From NCBI GenBank assembly GCA_964645835.1, contig CAZYDG010000026.1:1-64000 (forward strand): a stretch of 64,000 nucleotides of DNA, given 5' to 3'. The notes under the pieces are model-generated. The model did no database searches. It saw only the letters and a list, made by a program, of their open reading frames with translations, and had not been told where the DNA came from. This document shows, piece after piece, positions 1-9,395 of this stretch. A program made the position numbers and the translations under genes. This stretch comes from CAZBME01 sp964645835. GTDB lineage: Bacteria; Desulfobacterota; Syntrophia; Syntrophales; UBA8958. Position 1 is the first letter of the stretch. The number at the start of each line of letters is the position of its first letter.

Positions 1-36
1 GGCTTCGGTGTATTCTTTTTTCGATTGCGGACTCAT
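1..36 (-). CDS. Start of a probable integrase-type transposase, cut by the window edge
   Basis: Only 12 codons are present, reading MSPQSKKEYTEA on the minus strand. A clear GGAGG ribosome-binding site lies six bases before the ATG. From memory, many deltaproteobacterial transposases with an integrase core open with a very similar MSxQSKxEYxxA stretch, so this is probably the beginning of an insertion-sequence transposase. The family assignment rests on this short N-terminus only. It is transcribed away from purL. Confidence 0.45.
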   Translation of the reverse strand, partial: MSPQSKKEYTEA

Positions 37-153
37 ATTCAACCTCCATAGAAATGGCGGTATTCGGTAATATCGAATTATGAGTCAACGATCCTTTTTA
101 TTCACCTCCTTCGGTAACATTTAATTTGAGGCAATTCGCTCCGGTTCTTTTCC

Positions 154-182
154 TTGACACGCCGGATGGCTTCCCCTATACT
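154..182 (+). promoter_or_regulatory. Sigma-70-type promoter upstream of purL
   Basis: TTGACA at 154-159 and TATACT at 177-182 are separated by exactly 17 bases, a near-consensus housekeeping promoter. Transcription would start near 189, leaving a leader of about 75 bases before purL. The same two hexamers at the same spacing precede the PurO-type gene at 50782-50810. Confidence 0.75.
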
Positions 183-263
183 CGCCGCCGAAATCGGGAG
201 GGTCAGTTTAATCCTCCGTCAATAAACGTAGAGCAATTAAATAGATAAAAGGCTTTGGCAGGC

Positions 264-3257
264 ATGGCGCATCGCATCGAAATCGGTTTTAAATCAGGCA
301 TCCGGGATGCCCTGGGAGAGAAAATCAAACGTCGGATTACGGATCATCTCGGTCTCCAAGTGACGGCCGTCCAAACCGTCGAGGTTTATACAATTGAAGG
401 TGCTTTTTTACCGGAAGACCTGGTCGCCATTGCCTCAGGACCCCTATGCGATCCTGTCATTCAGCAATACGCCATCGACTGTGGCATCGCCCGAACCTTT
501 GACTGGCTCATTGAGGTTGGTTTCCGCCCCGGTGTGACGGACAATGTCGGCAAAACGGCACGGGAGGCTATTGAACTCCTCTTCGGTAAGTCACCTGATC
601 CGCAGACAATTGGCCGGTCCATTTCCGTCTATACATCCCGGCAGTACATACTTTCCGGGCCGTTGTCAAAAGAAGATGCGGAAAAGATAGCCTCGAGCCT
701 CCTGGCCAACGATTTGATCGAACGTTATGATGTGGTCGACGGAAAGACCTGGGACCCTGCCCGGGGCCTGACGCCTTATGTTCCCAAGGTCGGCGGTGTC
801 GATCATCCCCGGACGATGCGGATCAATCTCAATGTGGACGATCAGGCCCTTGTCGCCATCAGCAGCGAAGGTGTCCTGGCGTTGACCCTTGGAGAGATGA
901 AGATCCTTCAGGCTTATCTCAACGATGAGGCCGTTGTGGCCGAACGCCGGAAGGTCGGCCTGGACGGGCAGATGACCGATGCGGAACTGGAATGTCTGGC
1001 CCAAACCTGGTCGGAGCATTGCAAGCACAAGATCTTCAGCAGCCTCATTGATTATAACGATGGATCGGGACGGACCGTGTCCGTCGATTCCCTGTTCGAC
1101 ACTTATATCAAGGGTTCAACGAAAGCCGTCCGGGAAAAGATGGGGGCCGATGACTGGTGCCTTTCCGTCTTCGTGGACAACGCGGGCGTCATCAAACTCA
1201 ACGACGACTATAACCTCGTCTTCAAGGTGGAGACCCATAATTCGCCGTCGGCCCTCGATCCCTACGGTGGGGCACTGACGGGCATTGTCGGCGTGAACCG
1301 GGATCCTTTTGGAACGGGCAAGGGCGCGAAGCTGATCTTCAATACTGATGTCTTCTGTTTTGCCCCGCCTATGTACGACAAGGAACTTCCCAAGCGGATC
1401 CTCCATCCCCGGCGCATCTATGAAGGCGTCCGGGAAGGCGTTGAGCACGGGGGCAACAAGAGCGGCATCCCCACCGTAAACGGTTGCATCGTCTTTGACG
1501 ACAGGTATTTAGGCAAGCCCCTGGTCTATTGCGGCACAGGAGGCATCATGCCGTCACGCATCCATGGCGAGGTGACCCATACCAAAGAAATTTGTCCCGG
1601 AGACCTTATCGTCATGACGGGCGGCCGGATCGGCAAAGACGGCATACACGGCGCCACCTTTTCTTCGGAAGGACTCCATGAGGGGTCTCCCGTGACGGCC
1701 GTTCAGATCGGCGATCCTATTACGCAAAAGAAAATGACCGATTTCCTTCTGAAGGCAAGGGACCTGGATCTTTACCGATGCATTACGGATAACGGGGCCG
1801 GTGGTCTGTCGTCGTCCGTTGGAGAAACGGCACGCCTGTCAGGCGGTTGCGACCTGGACCTGAAACGGGCCCCTTTGAAGTACCCCGGACTGAACCCTTG
1901 GGAGATTTTAATCTCCGAATCCCAGGAACGGATGACTCTGGCCGTCGATCCACAGAAGATCGACGCCTTTGCTGACCTCGCCCGGAAGATGGATGTGGAG
2001 GCCACGGTCCTTGGAACCTATACCGATACGGGTATGTTTCATATCCGTTATGGCGAGGAAACCGTTGCCTATCTGCGCATGCATTTTCTCCATGACGGAC
2101 TCCCCCAGATGACCCTTAAAGCGGCATGGCAGCCGCCTCGCCTCGAAGAGCCCGTGATTGCCGTCCCCGTGGACATGGGGCAGGCTCTGAAGCAGATGCT
2201 TGGCAGGTTGAATATTTGCAGCAAGGAATCCGTCGTCCGTCAATACGATCATGAGGTCCAGGGCGGTAGTGTCGTCAAGCCCCTGACGGGTGCGGCCAAC
2301 GACGGGCCAAGCGATGCCGCCGTTATTCGGCCTCTCCTTGATTCCTTCGAGGGCATCGTCGTGGCCAACGGGATCTGCCCACGCTACAGCGATATCGATA
2401 CATACGCCATGACAGCCTGCGCCATTGATGAGGCGATCCGTAACAGCATTGCCGTGGGGGGTACCCTTGATCATCTGGCCGGCTTGGATAATTTCTGCTG
2501 GTGCGATCCCGTTCAATCGGATAAGATGCCCGACGGCGAGTATAAGCTGGCCCAACTGGTACGGGCGAATATGGCCCTTTATGACTATACGACGGCCTTC
2601 GGTGTTCCCTGCATCTCCGGCAAGGACAGCATGAAGAATGACTACTCCATCGGCGAGACGAAGATTTCCATCCCGCCGACCCTCTTGTTCTCGACAATCG
2701 GCAAGATTGCCGACGTGAGGAAATGTGTAACGATGGACGTCAAGGCTGCGGGCCATCTGGTCTATATTCTGGGGAAGACCTTCCGGGAACTCGGGGCATC
2801 AGAGTGGTATGCCCTACACGGGGCCATCGGCAATCAAGTGCCCCGGGTGGACGTGAAAACGGCAAAGTCTCTATATATGGCCCTTAGCCGTGCGATTAAT
2901 GACGGCCTTGTCGCTTCCTGCCATGATTGTTCCGACGGTGGATTGGGGATTGCCCTTGCCGAGTCGTGCTTTGCCGGCGGCCTGGGGATGACTGTCGATT
3001 TGGCCTGTGTTCCCACCGAGGGTATCGGGCGTGATGACGAGATGCTCTTCTCCGAATCCCAGAGCCGCTTTATCGTAACCGTCGCCCCTGACAAGCAGGA
3101 AGCCTTTGAAGCCGCCCTTGAAGGATGTGTCTGGGGACGGATTGGCATGGTCGAGGCCCGGCCCGTACTGACCGTAAACGGACTGGCAGGGTCCAAGATT
3201 ATGGAAGCACTGCTTGACGACCTGAAGGCCGTCTGGCAGAAGCCGTTGAACTTTTAA
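264..3257 (+). CDS. purL: Phosphoribosylformylglycinamidine synthase, synthetase subunit (long PurL)
   Basis: This enzyme converts FGAR to FGAM in purine biosynthesis, using ATP and ammonia from the glutaminase partner. The first ~170 residues hold two PurS-like segments (each with an EIGFKSG- or EVGFRPG-like strand). The PurM/PurL-type synthetase body follows, with the TWSEHCKHK motif near residue 250, a KVETHNSPSA segment and late glycine-rich loops. At 997 residues it is a fused PurS-PurL form without its own amidotransferase domain. I prefer the ATG at 264 because AAAGG lies 11 bases before it; a TTG at 255 is only two bases from that site. purQ follows after 49 bases and supplies the missing glutaminase. 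Confidence 0.96.
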   Translation: MAHRIEIGFKSGIRDALGEKIKRRITDHLGLQVTAVQTVEVYTIEGAFLPEDLVAIASGPLCDPVIQQYAIDCGIARTFDWLIEVGFRPGVTDNVGKTAREAIELLFGKSPDPQTIGRSISVYTSRQYILSGPLSKEDAEKIASSLLANDLIERYDVVDGKTWDPARGLTPYVPKVGGVDHPRTMRINLNVDDQALVAISSEGVLALTLGEMKILQAYLNDEAVVAERRKVGLDGQMTDAELECLAQTWSEHCKHKIFSSLIDYNDGSGRTVSVDSLFDTYIKGSTKAVREKMGADDWCLSVFVDNAGVIKLNDDYNLVFKVETHNSPSALDPYGGALTGIVGVNRDPFGTGKGAKLIFNTDVFCFAPPMYDKELPKRILHPRRIYEGVREGVEHGGNKSGIPTVNGCIVFDDRYLGKPLVYCGTGGIMPSRIHGEVTHTKEICPGDLIVMTGGRIGKDGIHGATFSSEGLHEGSPVTAVQIGDPITQKKMTDFLLKARDLDLYRCITDNGAGGLSSSVGETARLSGGCDLDLKRAPLKYPGLNPWEILISESQERMTLAVDPQKIDAFADLARKMDVEATVLGTYTDTGMFHIRYGEETVAYLRMHFLHDGLPQMTLKAAWQPPRLEEPVIAVPVDMGQALKQMLGRLNICSKESVVRQYDHEVQGGSVVKPLTGAANDGPSDAAVIRPLLDSFEGIVVANGICPRYSDIDTYAMTACAIDEAIRNSIAVGGTLDHLAGLDNFCWCDPVQSDKMPDGEYKLAQLVRANMALYDYTTAFGVPCISGKDSMKNDYSIGETKISIPPTLLFSTIGKIADVRKCVTMDVKAAGHLVYILGKTFRELGASEWYALHGAIGNQVPRVDVKTAKSLYMALSRAINDGLVASCHDCSDGGLGIALAESCFAGGLGMTVDLACVPTEGIGRDDEMLFSESQSRFIVTVAPDKQEAFEAALEGCVWGRIGMVEARPVLTVNGLAGSKIMEALLDDLKAVWQKPLNF

Positions 3258-3306
3258 AATACCTTTTCTTTTTCCCGTGTGGGAGAAGGGCAGGTGAGGG
3301 TTAGAG

Positions 3307-4134
3307 ATGTCAAAAATAGTCAAATCCATCGTCATCACCGGAAACGGTACCAACTGTGAGACAGAAATGGCCCATGCCTGCCGTTTGGCCGGGTCCGATG
3401 TGGTGGATATCGTACACCTGAGCGAACTCCTTTACGGCGAGAAACGCCTCGACGATTATCATTTTCTGAATCTGCCGGGTGGGTTTCTCGACGGCGACGA
3501 TCTCGGTTCCGCCATGGCAGGAGCCAACCGGATTCTTCACGCCACTGTGGCGAGGACGTCCGAGAAGCTTTACGATCAGTTTACCCGGTTCATCGGGGAC
3601 GGAAAACTGATTCTCGGCGTCTGTAATGGTTTTCAACTCCAGGTGAAACTGGGCCTCCTGCCCGGTTTGGACGGCGACTACCGGACTCGGACAGCGACCC
3701 TCTCCTATAACGATTCCGGACGCTTTGAGGACCGGTGGGTTTATCTGAAGGTGAATCAGTCCTCGCCCTGTGTCTTTACGCAGGGTCTCCATGGCCTCTA
3801 TCTTCCTGTCCGTCACGGCGAGGGGAAATTCCTGACCCGCGATGGGGCGGTTCTTGACCGCCTCCGATCCGAGGACCTTATCACCCTTCAATACTGCGAT
3901 GCAGGATATGGATCGTCGACGATGGATTACCCGGCGAACCCCAACGGCGCTGTCGAGGCAATTGCTGGTATCTGCAACCGGACAGGCCGCATCTTCGGCC
4001 TCATGCCTCACCCGGAGGCTTACCTACACCGGACCAATCACCCTCGGTGGACTCGCGAATCCCTGCCCGAGGAGGGCATGGGCCTCGCTATCTTCAAAAA
4101 TGCCGTATCGTTCATACGAACTGAACTACTGTAG
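3307..4134 (+). CDS. purQ: FGAM synthase, glutamine amidotransferase subunit (PurQ-type)
   Basis: This class I glutamine amidotransferase delivers ammonia to PurL. The nucleophile elbow is GVCNGFQ with Cys106, and the His-Glu pair appears as MPHPEAY near residue 237. The 275-residue length is longer than the ~225 of Bacillus-type PurQ and resembles the C-terminal glutaminase domain of fused PurL. It directly follows the synthetase subunit in one transcript. A GGTGAGGGTTAGAG leader precedes the ATG. The pairing of a long PurL with a separate amidotransferase suggests a split version of the single-chain FGAM synthase. Confidence 0.95.
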   Translation: MSKIVKSIVITGNGTNCETEMAHACRLAGSDVVDIVHLSELLYGEKRLDDYHFLNLPGGFLDGDDLGSAMAGANRILHATVARTSEKLYDQFTRFIGDGKLILGVCNGFQLQVKLGLLPGLDGDYRTRTATLSYNDSGRFEDRWVYLKVNQSSPCVFTQGLHGLYLPVRHGEGKFLTRDGAVLDRLRSEDLITLQYCDAGYGSSTMDYPANPNGAVEAIAGICNRTGRIFGLMPHPEAYLHRTNHPRWTRESLPEEGMGLAIFKNAVSFIRTELL

Positions 4135-4174
4135 GCCAATTATTATGGTTGTTATTTTCCTGCAAATGGTTATA

Positions 4175-4204
4175 TTGTTTAATGACGATGGTCATTGGTA
4201 TAAA
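4175..4204 (+). promoter_or_regulatory. Possible promoter for tatA
   Basis: TTGTTT (4175-4180) and TATAAA (4199-4204) are 18 bases apart, 56 bases before the tatA start. The -10 is good and the -35 imperfect. Nothing else in this gap of about 125 bases looks coding. Confidence 0.4.
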
Positions 4205-4259
4205 TTAGTTCGCATTTGTCAGTAGTGCGATAAAAGTTTGTTGTAAGGAGGTGTCGTTC

Positions 4260-4454
4260 ATGTTTCAAGGTTTGTTTCAACCCATGCATCTTATTGTCCT
4301 TTTGGTGATCGTTCTGATCATTTTTGGACCGGGTAAAATAGGCGATCTTGGTAGTTCATTCGGTAAGGCTATCAAGGGTTTTCAAAAGTCGATGCGAGAA
4401 CCGGAAGGAACTCCCGGAGAGCCAGCGGGAGCAAAAAAAATAGAGGAGAAGTAA
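4260..4454 (+). CDS. tatA: Twin-arginine translocase subunit TatA/TatE
   Basis: TatA forms the pore-like assemblies that export folded proteins. The 64-residue protein has one N-terminal membrane segment (about residues 8-22), the FGPGKIGDLG hinge and an amphipathic helix typical of the family, then a short charged tail rich in Glu, Lys and Pro. The ATG at 4260 is chosen because the strong AAGGAGG site lies eight bases before it; a GTG at 4251 overlaps that site. No tatB or tatC is nearby, so this is an orphan tatA in the window. Confidence 0.92.
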   Translation: MFQGLFQPMHLIVLLVIVLIIFGPGKIGDLGSSFGKAIKGFQKSMREPEGTPGEPAGAKKIEEK

Positions 4455-4470
4455 CCCTGATCTCCTTTAG

Positions 4471-4745
4471 CAGGTTGTTGAAAAACGTCCATCCCACGCT
4501 TTTGCGGGGAACCTCCTCCTGCACCCCCGGTACCGTCTGCTGAGTTGCGAATTTCATTGTAGGGTGGAACAAGCGAAGCGGTTCCACCGGCGGATGGTGG
4601 ATGCGCTTTGCTTCATCCACCATACAGCTTTTGCCGGGGCAGGCTAAACCAACTTACTTCTATGTAATTCTCATTGCTCCGCTTTTACGAGATGTCATTA
4701 ATTGACCTAGTAAAATCCCCCTGAATCCCCCTTTCCCAAAGGGGG
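4471..4745. repeat. Cluster of palindromic intergenic repeats between tatA and ctpA
   Basis: This gap holds no gene. From 4471 it starts with CAGGTTGTTGAAAAACG, the left end of the MITE-like family seen whole at 39937 and 49989. It continues with two tandem hairpins of 8-bp stems, 4563-4588 (GGTGGAAC/GTTCCACC) and 4596-4621 (GGTGGATG/CATCCACC). A third perfect hairpin, CCCCCTTT/AAAGGGGG, sits at 4727-4745. It looks like a landing site where several repeat families have accumulated. Confidence 0.7.
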
Positions 4746-4881
4746 ACCGAAAGAAAGCCCTCCTTTGGCCGACTATCTGATTATTCTTGAAATATTTCCC
4801 CAAAAAGTGATGGAAAAATTATGCAAAACAGTGATATTGTAAAAAGTCTTATTAGTATGTGAATCTTCTTCGGAGGCGGAA

Positions 4882-6264
4882 ATGAAAAGCATGAAACACA
4901 AGGCATGGATCTTATCTTTAGGACTTGCGGCCTGGCTGGTCTTTTTTGGGCCCTACCATGACAGCCACGTTTCCGCTGCGCTGGACAGAAGCATATACAG
5001 CAATCTTAAGGTTTTCAACGAGGTCATGAGCATCATTGAAAAGAACTATGTCGAACCCGTCAGCGCCGAAACCCTGCTCCAGGGAGCCATTAACGGTATG
5101 GTGAAGAGCCTTGATCCGCACAGCAGTTATATGACTGCGGACATGTACAAAGATCTCGAAGTTGAGACACGGGGAAGTTTTGGCGGCATCGGAACGGAAA
5201 TTACGATTCACAAGGATGTCCTTACCGTCGTATCGCCCATCGAGGATACGCCCGCCTTTAACGCAGGCATAAAAGCCGGTGATCAGATTATCCTAATCGA
5301 TGGTAAATCGACAAAGGATATTACGATAATGGAGGCTGTAAAGCGCCTGCGCGGTCCAAAAGATACGAAGGTGACCCTGTCCATTCTGCGGGAAGGAAGC
5401 ACACGATTGAAGGAATTTTCCATTACGCGGGCGGTTATCAAGATATTCAGCGTTAAGCATAAAATGCTGGATGACAATATCGGATATATCCGTCTGTCGT
5501 CCTTTCAGGAAAAAACCATCGATGACCTGAAAAAAGCCCTCCGGGACATTCAGTCAAAAGCCAAGCCTCTGAGGGGTTTGGTCCTCGATATGCGAAACAA
5601 CCCCGGCGGACTTCTTACACAATCCGTGGAAGTATCCGATGCCTTTCTCAAATCGGGAACCATTGTGTCCACAAGGGGCCGTTCGAAGATGATGGAAAGC
5701 AAAGCCGTTGCCAGGGATGACGGCGATGAGCCCACATGCCCCATGATCGTCCTGGTCAATGAGGGCTCGGCAAGTGCGGCGGAGATTGTTTCCGGGGCAT
5801 TGCAGGATAACGGCAGGGCCTTGATCCTGGGGACACAGACGTTCGGTAAGGGTTCAGTTCAGACCGTTATACCCCTTCAGGGTGGGGCCGCCTTGAAGCT
5901 GACGACGGCCAGATATTATACGCCGAAGGGCCGCTCGATCCAGGCAGAGGGGATTATCCCCGATATCGTCGTTAAGTTCCAGCGTTCGTCCGATGAGGCG
6001 GATATTGCCGATGACGACTATTATATCCGGGAAAAAGATCTGAAAGGCCACATTAAATCACCGAAGGAATTGGAGAATCCCTCTCAGGATCAGGCCAAGG
6101 AGAAGGATTGGCGGGTTCCCGCGCGGTTTAGGGACAACGGATCTAGAAAAGACCTGCCCTTGAAGCGTGAACTTGGGGATATGACCCGCGATAACCAACT
6201 CAAGAGCGCCTATGATATGTTGAAAAGTTGGGATATTTTCAAGAAAAACCTGAAAAACGGATAG
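4882..6264 (+). CDS. ctpA: C-terminal processing peptidase, S41 family (CtpA)
   Basis: A periplasmic serine protease that trims exported proteins at their C-termini. There is an N-terminal signal/anchor (residues 7-25), a short helical region, a PDZ domain (about 90-170) and the S41 catalytic domain. The Ser-Lys dyad is visible as GSASAAE (Ser298) and TFGKG (Lys323), with the usual spacing of 25. The C-terminal tail (about 370-460) is charged and low in complexity. GGAGG lies just upstream of the ATG. The TPR lipoprotein gene starts 45 bases downstream, suggesting one envelope operon. Confidence 0.95.
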   Translation: MKSMKHKAWILSLGLAAWLVFFGPYHDSHVSAALDRSIYSNLKVFNEVMSIIEKNYVEPVSAETLLQGAINGMVKSLDPHSSYMTADMYKDLEVETRGSFGGIGTEITIHKDVLTVVSPIEDTPAFNAGIKAGDQIILIDGKSTKDITIMEAVKRLRGPKDTKVTLSILREGSTRLKEFSITRAVIKIFSVKHKMLDDNIGYIRLSSFQEKTIDDLKKALRDIQSKAKPLRGLVLDMRNNPGGLLTQSVEVSDAFLKSGTIVSTRGRSKMMESKAVARDDGDEPTCPMIVLVNEGSASAAEIVSGALQDNGRALILGTQTFGKGSVQTVIPLQGGAALKLTTARYYTPKGRSIQAEGIIPDIVVKFQRSSDEADIADDDYYIREKDLKGHIKSPKELENPSQDQAKEKDWRVPARFRDNGSRKDLPLKRELGDMTRDNQLKSAYDMLKSWDIFKKNLKNG

Positions 6265-6309
6265 TTGACCCGTGAAGAAAGCACTCAGGGGAATGATGCG
6301 ATACCAGGT

Positions 6310-8052
6310 ATGCAGTTAAACAAGAAAATAATTTATCTTATCATGCCACTTGTTATGAGTGGTTGTGCGACCATACCGCAGTGGTTTGAGGAAGGGCCGG
6401 AAAATCAGGCCGTTGCTGTGTCAAGCGCTCCGGTGAAAACGCTTCGCCACGATGAACCGGTGGTTTGGCCATCTTATCTGGCTACATATCATTATTCTCT
6501 TGGTATCCTACTCAGCCTCGATGAGAATTATACTGAGGCAATCAAGGAATTTGAGAAAGCACTCGTCTACGATCCCGAATCTGCCCACATTGCGGTGGAG
6601 CTGGCCACTATCTACAGTGAGACTGATAATGCCAAGAGGGCAATGGCCATTTCTGAAAAATCACTTCAGTATAATCCGGACTCCATTGATCTGAATATGC
6701 TCCTTGGCGGATTGTATATGAATGCCCGGGATTTCCAGCGGGCTATCATCCAGTATCGCAAGGTCCTCACCATCGATCCGAAGTATGCCAAAGCCGCCCT
6801 CTATCTGGGATCCGTATACGGTGAACTTAAGCAATATGAGGAGGCTGCCGATGTTTTTCAGCGTCTGTTGACCGTCGAGCCGGACAATCTCCTGGGCAAT
6901 TACTATCTGGGTAAGGTTTTGGTGGAGATGGGGCGTTACGAAGAGGCCACGGCGGCTTTTAAAAAGACCATTGCCATCAGGCCTCAATTTGAATCGGCCT
7001 TCATCGATTTGGCCCTGATGTATGAAAAGCAGAAAAAAACGGGCCTAGCCATCGAGACTCTGAAAGATTACCTCTCTCTTCAACCGGATCGAGTTAATGC
7101 CAGAATCAAACTGAGTGAGTTGCTTCTGCGGGAAAAACGCTACGAAGATGCCGAAAGAGAGTTTCAGAAGATATTAAAAACCGAGAGAAACAATCGGGAC
7201 ATTCGCCTTACCCTGGCTCTCATCTATGCGGAAAGTGGGCGCTACGATCAGGCGATTGAGTCCTTCAAGACCCTGATCAAAAGCTTTCCCTCTGATTACC
7301 GTTTTGTTTATCATCTGGCATCAGTATATGAAGAGAAAAAGGATTTTGACGAGGCCATCGCCCAATTGAAAACAATTCCGGTCAAGTCGGAGTTATATGG
7401 TTCGGCCCAGGTGAAAATTGCCATGATTCTGAAAAAACAGAATCAATTGAAGGAAGCGATTGCCGTGCTGAAAGAAGCGATTGCAAACAAGAAAGAGGCT
7501 GCACTCTTTGCCGTCTTATCATCCCTGCAAGAGGAAGCCAAAGAAATGGAACAGGCTGAAAAAACTTTGCAGGAAGGGCTGCGGGCGTTTCCGAAAGACG
7601 TGGATCTCACCTATGCCATGGGCGCCCTCTATGAAAAGACGAACCGGCTTGATGACAGTATCCGCCAGATGGAAGCCGTATTGAAAATCGATCCGCTGAA
7701 TGCCGATGCATTGAATTTTATCGGGTACAGCTACACAGACAGGGATATCAATCTTGATGAAGCGGAAAAACTGATTCGTAAAGCCCTGAGTTTGAAGCCG
7801 AAAAGTGGTTATATTATTGATAGCTTGGGATGGTGGTATTTCAAAAAGAACAATTTTAACGAGGCCATCCGTTATTTGAAAGAGGCCTCGGTGATCCTCC
7901 CCGAAGATGGCGCCATTGCTGAGCATTTGGGAGATGCCTATGCCAAGGCCGGCCGCGTGAAAGAGGCTTTGGATGCCTACAGACTGGCTTTGAAACTGGG
8001 CACTACGAGTAAGGTTCTCCAGCAGAAGATAGACGATTTGCAGAATAAATAA
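6310..8052 (+). CDS. TPR-repeat lipoprotein
   Basis: The 580-residue protein begins with a lipoprotein signal ending in LVMSGC (Cys19) and is otherwise almost entirely tetratricopeptide repeats, about 14-15 units between residues 55 and 575. This predicts an outer-membrane-anchored scaffold facing the periplasm. An in-frame TTG exists at 6265, but the lipobox is positioned correctly only from the ATG at 6310, so I use that start. It lies between ctpA and a second lipoprotein gene. A role as a protease adaptor or in envelope assembly is possible from context, since CtpA-type proteases can use TPR lipoprotein partners such as NlpI; this is inference. Confidence 0.85.
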   Translation: MQLNKKIIYLIMPLVMSGCATIPQWFEEGPENQAVAVSSAPVKTLRHDEPVVWPSYLATYHYSLGILLSLDENYTEAIKEFEKALVYDPESAHIAVELATIYSETDNAKRAMAISEKSLQYNPDSIDLNMLLGGLYMNARDFQRAIIQYRKVLTIDPKYAKAALYLGSVYGELKQYEEAADVFQRLLTVEPDNLLGNYYLGKVLVEMGRYEEATAAFKKTIAIRPQFESAFIDLALMYEKQKKTGLAIETLKDYLSLQPDRVNARIKLSELLLREKRYEDAEREFQKILKTERNNRDIRLTLALIYAESGRYDQAIESFKTLIKSFPSDYRFVYHLASVYEEKKDFDEAIAQLKTIPVKSELYGSAQVKIAMILKKQNQLKEAIAVLKEAIANKKEAALFAVLSSLQEEAKEMEQAEKTLQEGLRAFPKDVDLTYAMGALYEKTNRLDDSIRQMEAVLKIDPLNADALNFIGYSYTDRDINLDEAEKLIRKALSLKPKSGYIIDSLGWWYFKKNNFNEAIRYLKEASVILPEDGAIAEHLGDAYAKAGRVKEALDAYRLALKLGTTSKVLQQKIDDLQNK

Positions 8053-8067
8053 GGAAATATCCGTCTG

Positions 8068-8880
8068 ATGGCTCTGCGATACACCCTCCAAGTGTTTTTC
8101 TCAATGATAATGATTTTTTCGCTCTCCGGATGTTTGCCACCCCCCCAGCATACCGTTTTAAATGGGATATGCCAAGGTTCGCCGGCCATCTTGGACAAAA
8201 CGACAGGCAATGATAGCCGTAAGGGAACCATGAAGGTTCTGGCTGACATGGAAATCCAGACCATGGGCCGGAAGTACCCGGCTAGAATGGCGGTGATGGT
8301 CAAGGGTCCTGACTGTCTGCGTATGGAGGCCATACCTCTCGTCGGTCCGCCCGATTTCATGCTTTCCATCAAAGGGAATCATCTCAGGGTTTATCTGCCA
8401 AGCAAAGGTGAGTTCTATACCGGCGAGGCTTCTCGTAATTTGTACCGTTTTGTCCCTATCCCCATTGATGTTCGTGATATCGTTCCCATCCTCATGGGAA
8501 CCTATCCGCCTCTGGAAAAAGGTGATTGTTTTGCCGACGTTCTGATGGAAGGTGAGTTGCGGAGGGTGGATGTCGTGTCCAAGACAGGAAGTCCGCGAAT
8601 GTGCCTGTGGTTTAAAAACCAGGACCAGAACCTTGCGCGCATCACGATGGCCGACCGCCTGGAGCAGGTGGATCACACCATTGTGTTTTCCGATTACACG
8701 ACGATCGACGAAATTGCCATGCCTCAAAGAATTGTCATCCGGCGGGGCGGAATGATGAGCATTTCCCAAACGATCACCATACGTTATTCAGATATGGAGT
8801 TTTCGGACGATACGTCCGACAAAGAATTTGAATTACCTCTTCCTGACGGTGTGAGACAGGTTGAGATGGACAAGGAATAA
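8068..8880 (+). CDS. LolB/DUF4292-like outer-membrane lipoprotein
   Basis: The signal peptide ends in FSLSGC with acylated Cys22. The remainder looks like an open beta-barrel of the LolA/LolB fold, as in DUF4292 proteins: repeated strands such as RMEAIPLVGPPDFML and LRVYLPSKGEFY match the LolB pattern in which a hydrophobic cavity carries lipid tails. At 270 residues it is longer than LolB. It starts 15 bases after the TPR lipoprotein. A job in lipoprotein insertion into the outer membrane is plausible but not proven by sequence. AAGGA precedes the ATG by 12 bases. Confidence 0.7.
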   Translation: MALRYTLQVFFSMIMIFSLSGCLPPPQHTVLNGICQGSPAILDKTTGNDSRKGTMKVLADMEIQTMGRKYPARMAVMVKGPDCLRMEAIPLVGPPDFMLSIKGNHLRVYLPSKGEFYTGEASRNLYRFVPIPIDVRDIVPILMGTYPPLEKGDCFADVLMEGELRRVDVVSKTGSPRMCLWFKNQDQNLARITMADRLEQVDHTIVFSDYTTIDEIAMPQRIVIRRGGMMSISQTITIRYSDMEFSDDTSDKEFELPLPDGVRQVEMDKE

Positions 8881-8890
8881 AACGAACCCC

Positions 8891-9310
8891 TTATCTCGGT
8901 CTAAACTTGCCGATGTTGACTTTTTCCATGCAGAGGGGCGCATCGGTCTTTTCCCCGTAACCTTCGATGACAAAATCGCGTGGACCCGCGCCTGACTTGA
9001 TGACTATCGACCAGGGACCGGAGGGGCGGTCCATCGTCAAGGTGAACTTTTTCAGCGGGGAGTCTCCGGAAGGCGCGTTGGCGGCAATGTATGAAACAGG
9101 AGTACCGCCCGATTCCATGATGCTCGCGAAGGACATCGCCGCCGGGATATCCTTTCCTGCCCTCTCCAGCAGAGACTTTACGTAGGAGACGGCCGCCTGA
9201 ACCTCTTTATTGGGTGAACTGCCACAGCCGCAAACGAGGAAAAACATGACAAACGCAGCTATGACAGTAAATACTATTAAGTTTCTTTCTTTCCCACTGG
9301 CACGGCACAT
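8891..9310 (-). CDS. Small putative lipoprotein, unknown function
   Basis: A 139-residue protein with a hydrophobic N-terminal segment ending in LVCGCG (lipobox Cys29) and a soluble C-terminal domain. I do not recognise the family. The start at 9310 is set by GGAGG six bases upstream and by the placement of the signal peptide. The gene is convergent with the LolB-like lipoprotein (stop codons about 10 bases apart) and lies 85 bases downstream of ybgF, so it may be read from the tol-pal transcript. Confidence 0.65.
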   Translation of the reverse strand: MCRASGKERNLIVFTVIAAFVMFFLVCGCGSSPNKEVQAAVSYVKSLLERAGKDIPAAMSFASIMESGGTPVSYIAANAPSGDSPLKKFTLTMDRPSGPWSIVIKSGAGPRDFVIEGYGEKTDAPLCMEKVNIGKFRPR

Positions 9311-9395
9311 GGCATTTCCTCCTTGATGCAAATGGTCAATACAAATATTGCGTTTTAAGAAAATGGCTATCGGGTCTTGGATTTTCAACCTGAAT

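Noticed and set aside
183..263. Purine riboswitch in the purL leader
   Set aside because: The leader of about 75 bases has none of the conserved purine-aptamer junction or loop sequences.
1908..2756. Long minus-strand open frame inside purL (282 codons)
   Set aside because: It is antisense to a strongly conserved gene, shows no recognisable domain and has no ribosome-binding site; such frames are common opposite GC-rich coding sequence.
3310..4011. Minus-strand open frame opposite purQ (233 codons)
   Set aside because: Shadow of a well-identified gene, with no motif or start signal.
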